Shown here: positions 58,595 through 64,000 of the stretch, one piece after another | Layout: each line of letters starts with the position of its first letter | Numbering within the stretch: the stretch's first letter is position 1 | NCBI RefSeq assembly: GCF_900167435.1 | Contig: NZ_FUWS01000002.1 | Span: 173,924-237,923, forward strand | Direction: 5' to 3' | Source: Marinactinospora thermotolerans DSM 45154 | GTDB lineage: Bacteria > Actinomycetota > Actinomycetes > Streptosporangiales > Streptosporangiaceae | DNA: 64,000 nucleotides | The notes under the pieces: model-generated | Told to the model about the DNA's origin: nothing | The model's database searches: none | What the model saw: only the letters and a program-made list of their open reading frames with translations | Program-made: the position numbers and the translations under genes

Positions 58595-59352
58595 CAGTCG
58601 TCGTCCACCTCGGTCTCGAAGGGGGTCTCCTCGCGGCCCCGCAGCACGATGTCCCACTCGTAGGCCAGCGCCCATTCGGGGACCGTGGCGGCGTAGTCGA
58701 ACCTGGCCACCAGCCGCTCCCGCGCCGCGGGGTCGGGGATGGAGTTCCACATGGGGTCCTGGAAGAACAGCGGGTCGCCGGGGAAGTACATCTGGGTGAC
58801 CAGCCGCTGCGTGAAGGCCCGGCCGAACAGCGAGAAGTGGATGTGGGCGGGGCGCCAGGCGTTGTCGTGGTTCTTCCACGGGTAGGCGCCCGGCTGGATC
58901 GTCGTGAAGCGGTAGCGCCCCTCTGCGTCGGTCATGGTGCGCCCGACCCCGGTGAAGTTGGGGTCCAACGGGCAGGGCCAGTTGTCGTTGACGTGGCGGT
59001 ACCTCCCGCCCGCGTTGGCCTGCCAGATCTCCACCAGCGTGTTGGGGACCGGCCGGCCGTCGCTGTCGAGCACCCGCCCGTGCACGATGATGCGCTGGCC
59101 CTGCGGTTCCCCGTCGTGCTGGCGGGTGAGGTCGTTGTCGAGCTCGCCGATCCGGTCCTCGCCCAGGACGGGGCTGGTGATCTCGGTGAGCATGTGCGGC
59201 AGCAGGGTCAGGGCGCGCTTGGGATGGCGCAGCGCGGTGCTCTTGTACCCGGAGAAGTCCAGCGGCGGGTGGACCTCGTGGTCACGCCGATAGCCGGGGA
59301 CGGTCAGGCCGCGTTCGCGCGCGGTCTCCTCGGGTTCCACTGGTGTCGTCAT
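58594..59352 (-). CDS. pcaH: Protocatechuate 3,4-dioxygenase, beta subunit
   Basis: 252 residues. It binds the non-haem Fe(III) and cleaves protocatechuate to 3-carboxy-cis,cis-muconate. GRVLDSDGRPVPNTLVEIWQ, GRYRFTTIQPGAYPWKNHDN (Tyr ligand region), WRPAHIHFSLFGRAFTQRLV (His ligands) and MYFPGDPLFFQDP are conserved. ATG 59352 follows GGAGGAAAC. It is immediately upstream of pcaG in the operon. Confidence 0.96.
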   Translation of the reverse strand: MTTPVEPEETARERGLTVPGYRRDHEVHPPLDFSGYKSTALRHPKRALTLLPHMLTEITSPVLGEDRIGELDNDLTRQHDGEPQGQRIIVHGRVLDSDGRPVPNTLVEIWQANAGGRYRHVNDNWPCPLDPNFTGVGRTMTDAEGRYRFTTIQPGAYPWKNHDNAWRPAHIHFSLFGRAFTQRLVTQMYFPGDPLFFQDPMWNSIPDPAARERLVARFDYAATVPEWALAYEWDIVLRGREETPFETEVDDD

Positions 59353-59380
59353 TGTTTCCTCCACAATCGGTGCCGCTGCA

Positions 59381-60556
59381 TCAGACGTGCAGCACGACGG
59401 CCAGACCCTGCCCCACGCCGATGCAGATCGCGGCCAGTCCCCAGCCCCCGCCCCGGCGGTGCAGTTCCCGGGCGAGCGTGCCCAGGATGCGCGCGCCGGA
59501 GGCCCCCAACGGGTGGCCGATCGCGATGGCCCCGCCGTTGGGGTTGACGATCTCGGGGTCCAGGTCGGGCCAGTTGCGCATGCAGGCCAGGGCCTGGGCG
59601 GCGAACGCCTCGTTGAGCTCGACGACGGACAGGTCGCCCCAGCCGATCCCGGCCCGGCGCAGCGCGGTGTTGGCGGCCTCCACCGGGCCGATACCGAAGG
59701 TGTCGGGGTCCACGCCGGCCACGCCACGGCTGACGATGCGCGCCAACGGTTCGCGGCCGGTCGCCCGCACGGCGGCCTCGTCCCCGATGAGCAGCGCGGC
59801 CGCACCGTCGTTGAGCGGTGAGGCGTTGCCCGCGGTGATGGTCCCCTCGGGCCGGAAGGCGGGCTTGAGGGCGGCGAGCTTGTCGGCGGTGGTCGCGCGG
59901 ATGCTCTCGTCCCGCTCCAGCTCCACCCCCGGGACCGCGACGACCTCGTCGTCGAAGACGCCCCGCTCCCAGGCCGCCGCCGCCCGCTCGTGGCTGCGCA
60001 GCGCGAACCGGTCCTGCTCGGCCCGGCCGATGCCGTGCGTCTCGGCGACCCGTTCGGTGCTCTCGCCGAGCGAGATCGTCCACTGTTCGGGCATCCTCGG
60101 GTTGACCAGGCGCCAGCCCAGCGTGGTGGAGTGCAGCGTCTCGTGGCCGGCCGGGTAGCCCTTGGCGGGCTTGGGCAGCACCCACGGCGCCCGGCTCATC
60201 GACTCCACGCCACCGGCCACCACCACCGAGGCGTCGCCGACCGCGACGGCCCGGTTGGCGGCGATCACGGCCTCCAGGCCCGATCCGCACAGCCGGTTCA
60301 CCGTCGCGCCGGGCACCGAGGTGGGCAGACCGGCCAGGAGCGCGGCCATACGGGCGACGTTGCGGTTGTCCTCGCCCGCGCCGTTGGCGTCACCGAGGTA
60401 GACGTCGTCGATCAGGGCGGGGTCCAGGTCGGGGGAGCGGTCCACGACGGAGCGGACGACGTGCGCGGCGAGGTCGTCGGGCCGCACACCGGCGAGCGCC
60501 CCTCCGTATTTGCCGAAGGGGGTCCGGATCGCATCGAGGATGAACACGTCGGTCAT
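59381..60556 (-). CDS. pcaF: 3-oxoadipyl-CoA thiolase
   Basis: 391-residue thiolase. It cleaves 3-oxoadipyl-CoA to succinyl-CoA and acetyl-CoA, the last step of the pathway. Acyl-accepting Cys90 is in VNRLCGSGLEAVIAANRAVA. NPNGGAIAIGHPLGASGARI has the second His and the C-terminal CIGVGQGLAV has the second Cys. The ATG at 60556 is used; a second ATG four codons upstream is possible. It lies 28 bases before pcaH. Confidence 0.95.
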   Translation of the reverse strand: MTDVFILDAIRTPFGKYGGALAGVRPDDLAAHVVRSVVDRSPDLDPALIDDVYLGDANGAGEDNRNVARMAALLAGLPTSVPGATVNRLCGSGLEAVIAANRAVAVGDASVVVAGGVESMSRAPWVLPKPAKGYPAGHETLHSTTLGWRLVNPRMPEQWTISLGESTERVAETHGIGRAEQDRFALRSHERAAAAWERGVFDDEVVAVPGVELERDESIRATTADKLAALKPAFRPEGTITAGNASPLNDGAAALLIGDEAAVRATGREPLARIVSRGVAGVDPDTFGIGPVEAANTALRRAGIGWGDLSVVELNEAFAAQALACMRNWPDLDPEIVNPNGGAIAIGHPLGASGARILGTLARELHRRGGGWGLAAICIGVGQGLAVVLHV

Positions 60557-60597
60557 GGTGGTTCCCATCCGTTGGGGGCGTGCCGGGCGGCGGCGGG

Positions 60598-61353
60598 TCA
60601 CTTCCCGGTCAGGGCCCGCAGCACCGCCAGCTCCTCGGCGGTCGGCTCGGGCGTACGGCCGAGATCGGGGGAGACGGCCAGGTCCCAGCCGGTGGCCGCG
60701 CGGGCGTCGTCGACCGAGACACCGGGGTGGATCTGGACCAGGGTCAGTTCGCGGGTCACGGGGTCGGGTTCCAAGACGCCGAGGTCGGTGATGACGCGGG
60801 AGGGGCCGGCGCCGCGCAGGCCCAGGTCGGCCCGGTCGGTACCGCCCTTGCCGTGGCCGACGGAGGTCACGAAGTCCACGGACTCGACGAAGGTGCGCCG
60901 GCTCTGGCGGACGATGACGATGACCTCGCGGCAGGAGGCGGCGATCTCGGGGGCGCCGCCGGCGCCGGGCAGGCGCACCTTGGGGTCGCCGTAGTCGCCG
61001 ATCACGGTCGTGTTGATGTTGGCGTACCGGTCGATCTGCGCGGCGCCGAGGAAGCCCACGTCGATGCGGCCCGGCTGAAGCCAGTAGTTGAAGACCTCGG
61101 GCACCGGGATGACGGTGTCGGCTGTCTCGGCGAGGACACCGTCGCCGATGGACAGCGGCAGCGTCCCGGGCTTGGCGCCCAGGGTGCCCGACTCGTAGAT
61201 CATCCACAGGTCCGGCGCGTGCGTGCGCCGGGCCAGGTTGGCGGCGGTGCTGGGCAGCCCGATGCCGACGAAGCAGGCCATCGCGCCGCTGAGGGCGTGG
61301 GCCGCCGTCACGGTCATGATCTCGTCAGAGGTGTAATCCGTGACGGTGCTCAT
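60598..61353 (-). CDS. pcaJ: 3-oxoadipate CoA-transferase, beta subunit
   Basis: 251 residues, family I CoA-transferase subunit B. The catalytic Glu is in DLWMIYESGTLGAKPG (about residue 51). VGFLGAAQIDRYANINTTVI and GHGKGGTDRADLGLRGAGPS are typical of the family. It transfers CoA from succinyl-CoA to 3-oxoadipate together with pcaI. The start overlaps the pcaI stop by four bases (ATGA). Confidence 0.93.
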   Translation of the reverse strand: MSTVTDYTSDEIMTVTAAHALSGAMACFVGIGLPSTAANLARRTHAPDLWMIYESGTLGAKPGTLPLSIGDGVLAETADTVIPVPEVFNYWLQPGRIDVGFLGAAQIDRYANINTTVIGDYGDPKVRLPGAGGAPEIAASCREVIVIVRQSRRTFVESVDFVTSVGHGKGGTDRADLGLRGAGPSRVITDLGVLEPDPVTRELTLVQIHPGVSVDDARAATGWDLAVSPDLGRTPEPTAEELAVLRALTGK

Positions 61354-62177
61354 CGTCCACCTTCCCGGGCGGCGCCGGCGCCGCCGAACACGTCGGTCTC
61401 CAGCCAGCGCGCGAACGAGTCGCGGTCCCGGCTGATCGGGTCCCAAGCCTGGTAGGCGCCGTTGTCGCGCTCGTAGTAGCCGTGCGCGTAGGAGGGGCGG
61501 GCCCCTCCGGGCACCTCGGCGACCGCGGTCACCACCCTGCTGGGCAGGATGACCTGTCCGGGCAGCGGTTCGAGCTCGTCGACGATCTCCTCGACCGTGA
61601 CCAGGGAGCGGCGTGCCGCCAGCACGGCCTCCTTCTGCACGCCGGTGATGCCCCACATCTGGACGTTTCCGCGGCGGTCGGCGCGTTGCGCGTGGATGAT
61701 CGTGACATCGGGGTTGAGGGCGGGCACGGCGGTGAGCCGTTCGCCGGTGAAGGGGCACTCCACCGTCGCGATGTTGGGGGTGTGGGAGACGAGGTCGGTT
61801 CCGGTGTAGCCGCGCATGACGGCGAACGGCAGGCCCGAGGCGCCGGCGACGTAGCGGTTGGCCATGCCGGCGTGGCTGTGCTCCTCGATCTCCAGCGGGA
61901 CCGGCCACCCGTTCTGGATGGCGTCGCGGAAGCGGTGCAGGGAGCCCACGCCGGGGTTGCCGCCCCAGGAGAACACCAGCTTGCGCGCGCATCCCGCACC
62001 GATCAGCTGGTCGTAGACCACGTCGGGGGTCATGCGGACCAGGGTGAGGTCGCGGCGGCCCTGCCGGATGATCTCGTGCCCCGCGGAGACGGGGATGAGG
62101 TGGGTGAAGCCCTCCAGCGCGACCGTGTCCCCGTCCCGGACGAGCTCACGGATCCCCTCGTCCAACGACACGATCAT
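61350..62177 (-). CDS. pcaI: 3-oxoadipate CoA-transferase, alpha subunit
   Basis: 275 residues, first gene of the pcaIJFHGBDC-pobA series. It contains VRDGDTVALEGFTHLIPVSA, the glycine-rich CoA-binding part LVFSWGGNPGVGSLHRFRDA, GANRYVAGASGLP-like FRM (ANRYVAGASGLPFAVMRGYT) and VTIIHAQRADRRGNVQMWGI. ATG 62177 is preceded by AAAGGATGAG. Two operator boxes lie 15-51 bases upstream, so expression probably responds to the linked IclR regulator and an aromatic intermediate. Confidence 0.93.
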   Translation of the reverse strand: MIVSLDEGIRELVRDGDTVALEGFTHLIPVSAGHEIIRQGRRDLTLVRMTPDVVYDQLIGAGCARKLVFSWGGNPGVGSLHRFRDAIQNGWPVPLEIEEHSHAGMANRYVAGASGLPFAVMRGYTGTDLVSHTPNIATVECPFTGERLTAVPALNPDVTIIHAQRADRRGNVQMWGITGVQKEAVLAARRSLVTVEEIVDELEPLPGQVILPSRVVTAVAEVPGGARPSYAHGYYERDNGAYQAWDPISRDRDSFARWLETDVFGGAGAAREGGR

Positions 62178-62192
62178 AAGCGTCTCATCCTT

Positions 62193-62270
62193 TGTTCGGA
62201 TAGCGAATAAATGTTCATAAAGCGAACATCGTTGGGGGTGAAGCTACCCCTCGCCTGTGATCCGGGTCAA
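62193..62270 (-). promoter_or_regulatory. pcaI promoter region with a pair of 17-bp IclR-type boxes
   Basis: Box A is TGTTCGGATAGCGAATA (62193-62209) and box B is TGTTCATAAAGCGAACA (62212-62228). Both have 6-base arms around a 5-base centre, 19 bp centre to centre. A candidate minus-strand promoter TTGACC (62270-62265) - 18 bases - TAGCTT (62246-62241) lies upstream, putting the boxes at about +6 to +42. Similar sequences (GTTCG..CG.AC) are known targets of PcaR-type IclR proteins. Confidence 0.72.
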
Positions 62271-62325
62271 GAGCCGCTGTGAGGGCGCCTACTCGGCAGG
62301 GTGATCCGCGCTGCCCCGCGGGGAC

Positions 62326-63144
62326 CTAGCCGCCCGTCCCCCGGCTGCGCGCGGCGATCTCCAGATCGGCCTCGATCCGCGCCGTGGCCGCCAACAACGG
62401 GGGCAGCAGGTCTCGTCGGATGTCCTCGATCGACGTGCGGCTGGCGTGCGTCGAGACGTTCGCCGCGGCGACCACCCGTCCCTCCCGGTCGCGGATCGGG
62501 GCCGCCACCGAGCGCAGGCCCTCCTCCAGCTCCTGGTCCACGATCGCCCAGCCCTGCGCGCGCACCCGGTCCAGCTCGGCGCGCAGCCGGGCGGGTGAGG
62601 AGAGGGTGTGCGCGGTAAGGCGGCGCATCTGGAGCCGTTCCAGGTAGGCGCCCAGTTCTTCGGGGGAGCGGCCGGCCAGCAGCACCCGGCCCATCGACGT
62701 GGCGTAGGCGGGGAAGCGGGTGCCGACGTTGATCGACACCGCCATGATCCGCGACGTCGCCACGCGCGCCACGTACACGACGTCGTCGCCGTCGAGGACC
62801 GAGACCGAGGAGGATTCCCGCACCTCGGCGACCAGGCGCTCCAGGTGGGGCTGGACCACCTCGGGCAGGCCGGCCGAGGAGAGGTAGGCGTAGCCGAGCT
62901 CCAGCACCCGCGGCGTCAGCGAGAACAACCGGCCGTCGGTGCGCACGTAGCCCAGGTCGGCGAGGGTGAGCAGGAAGCGGCGGGCCGCGGCCCGGGTGAG
63001 CCCGGTCGCCCTGGCGACGTCGCTCAGCGTCATCGTCGGAGCCTCGGGGGTGAAGGCGCGGATCACCGCCAGCCCGCGCTCCAGGGACTGGACGTAGTGC
63101 TCGGCGCGTACGTGGCCGTCGGGGTCGTTGCGGGTCGCCGTCAT
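62326..63144 (-). CDS. IclR family transcriptional regulator (PcaR-type)
   Basis: 272 residues. A winged helix-turn-helix in the first 80 (YVQSLERGLAVIRAFTPEAP; LSDVARATGLTRAAARRFLL) is followed by the IclR effector domain (VSVLDGDDVVYVARVATSRI; VNVGTRFPAYATSMGRVLLA-like; GLRSVAAPIRDREGRVVAAA). IclR proteins of the PcaR/PobR subgroup respond to protocatechuate, 3-oxoadipate or 4-hydroxybenzoate. It lies directly upstream of pcaI on the same strand with 148 bases between. ATG 63144 follows GGAAGGAAC; the in-frame upstream stretch is not IclR-like. Confidence 0.9.
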   Translation of the reverse strand: MTATRNDPDGHVRAEHYVQSLERGLAVIRAFTPEAPTMTLSDVARATGLTRAAARRFLLTLADLGYVRTDGRLFSLTPRVLELGYAYLSSAGLPEVVQPHLERLVAEVRESSSVSVLDGDDVVYVARVATSRIMAVSINVGTRFPAYATSMGRVLLAGRSPEELGAYLERLQMRRLTAHTLSSPARLRAELDRVRAQGWAIVDQELEEGLRSVAAPIRDREGRVVAAANVSTHASRTSIEDIRRDLLPPLLAATARIEADLEIAARSRGTGG

Positions 63145-63421
63145 GGTGTTCCTTCCGCGTCGCGGGGCGCCGCCCGACCGGGCGGCGCCCTCTCGGGTGG
63201 CTGCGGCCGGATCCGTCCGGCCGTCCGCGTGTGCGGTCATTCTGGGTGATGTTCCCATACCGCACAGAGGTGGACGGGGGACTTTCCCCGGCCGGTGACC
63301 ACAGGTGGACATGGTGACGTTCCGGTTCTTCGACGGAACGGCCAGTTAGGTCCCATGACCTGATCTATTTCGTCTGCGCTGCGCCGTGGTGACGAAAAAA
63401 GTGGAACGTGACCGGTCTCCC

Positions 63422-63482
63422 TTGACGGCGTGAGCGCCATCACTTATGTTCGCGGAAAGAACATGCGTTCGTAAAACGAACG
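63422..63482 (+). promoter_or_regulatory. Promoter of the NMT1-type gene with a second pair of IclR-type boxes
   Basis: TTGACG (63422-63427) - 17 bases - TATGTT (63445-63450) forms a plus-strand promoter. Box C, TGTTCGCGGAAAGAACA (63447-63463), covers the -10 and +1. Box D, CGTTCGTAAAACGAACG (63466-63482), is a perfect 6-bp-arm palindrome. Centre spacing is 19 bp, identical to the pcaI pair. The rest of 63145-63615 has no gene and probably includes the promoter of the IclR gene on the other strand. Confidence 0.72.
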
Positions 63483-63615
63483 AAACACGTGTGTGCCGGT
63501 TTTGCCCGGACCCCGCGGTATCCGACCGCATCCCCGGCCCGCGGCCCCGACCGCCCCCTCCGGACAGGCGGTCCGGCACGCGGGATCCCCGCCCTTCCCC
63601 CACTTGGAGAGCCCG

Positions 63616-64000
63616 ATGCGTCGTACGCCCCTCGCCCTGGCGGGCACACTGCTCCTGGCCGCCACCACCGCCTGCGGAGGCGGCGGGCCCACCGAGGAAG
63701 GAGGACTCACCCAGGTCACCGTGGGTGCGATCCCCATCATCGACGTCGCCCCCATCTACCTCGGCCAGGAACAGGGATTCTTCGAGGAACGCGGCATCGA
63801 ACTGACCATCGAGAGCACCAGCGGAGGCGCCGCCGCCGTCCCCGGTGTCGTCAGCGGCAACTTCCAGTTCGCCTTCGGCAACGTCACCTCGCTGATCATC
63901 GGACGCCAGGAGAACCTGCCCCTCAAGATCGTCACCAACGGTGTGACCAGCAGCGGCCAGGACGGTGCCGACTTCGGCGCCATCGTCGTGCCCGAGGGCA
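63616..64000 (+). CDS. NMT1/SsuA-type ABC substrate-binding lipoprotein, 5' part (continues beyond window)
   Basis: 128 codons visible, 3' end outside the window. Sec lipoprotein signal (RRTPLALAGTLLLAATTA, lipobox Cys20) is followed by an NMT1-like binding fold: QVTVGAIPIIDVAPIYLGQE, QGFFEERGIELTIESTSGGA and VSGNFQFAFGNVTSLIIGRQ. These bind nitrate, sulfonate, taurine, thiamine precursors or aromatic acids such as phthalate. The operator pair it shares with pcaI makes an aromatic acid or its precursor the most likely ligand. ATG 63616 follows GGAGAG. Confidence 0.88.
   Translation, partial: MRRTPLALAGTLLLAATTACGGGGPTEEGGLTQVTVGAIPIIDVAPIYLGQEQGFFEERGIELTIESTSGGAAAVPGVVSGNFQFAFGNVTSLIIGRQENLPLKIVTNGVTSSGQDGADFGAIVVPEG

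Overview
This 64 kb window is chromosomal DNA from a high-GC actinobacterium. It has GC-rich codon use, many GTG starts, short or absent 5' leaders, and a housekeeping order leuA / recO-uppS / zur-znuB-znuC / glyS / ppdK / dgt / dnaG-sigma factor that resembles streptomycetes and their relatives. Protein character suggests the Nocardiopsaceae or a neighbouring family, but that placement is inference. No prophage, insertion sequence, integron or CRISPR array was seen.

Layout. 1-1811: end of glyoxylate carboligase and allantoicase (ureide to glyoxylate metabolism). 1949-3808: a leucine-rich leader peptide and leuA. 3854-6114: a CAP-domain surface protein and an MHS-type transporter, both on the minus strand. 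6506-9901: recO, uppS with a TTG start overlapping the recO stop, and two tandem SGNH hydrolases. 9938-12479: zinc block zur-znuB-znuC behind a Zur-box promoter, without znuA, plus a small membrane protein. 12758-16399: a 1213-residue teichoic-acid-type polymerase. 16416-20259: cutC with a DasR-like operator, a monooxygenase-fold protein, glyS and trhA. 20554-25815: ppdK with a second DasR-like operator, a YdcF-type protein and dgt.

25900-40797 is an arabinan/L-arabinose catabolic island. It holds a LacI-type regulator, araB-araD-araA, a CUT1 importer lacking its own ATPase, a secreted GH43 arabinanase, a cytoplasmic GH51 arabinofuranosidase and a complete CUT2 importer. Polymer is cut outside, oligomers and monomer enter by two importers, and the sugar leaves as xylulose-5-phosphate. 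A near-perfect palindrome recurs before the regulator and inside the start of araB.

40991-51275: an MHYT membrane protein, dnaG, a primary-type sigma factor, a GH18 chitinase, a four-gene cassette of unrecognised membrane/coiled-coil proteins (46740-49339; the best candidate here for an undescribed module), three small proteins and tRNA-Asn. 51671-63144, minus strand: an orphan NarL-type response regulator, an MHS transporter, pobA, pcaC, pcaD, pcaB, pcaG, pcaH, pcaF, pcaJ, pcaI and an IclR regulator. Together these encode 4-hydroxybenzoate to protocatechuate to succinyl-CoA plus acetyl-CoA. Paired 17-bp boxes with identical 19-bp centre spacing lie before pcaI and before the next gene, an NMT1-type binding protein that runs off the end, tying that importer to the pca regulon.
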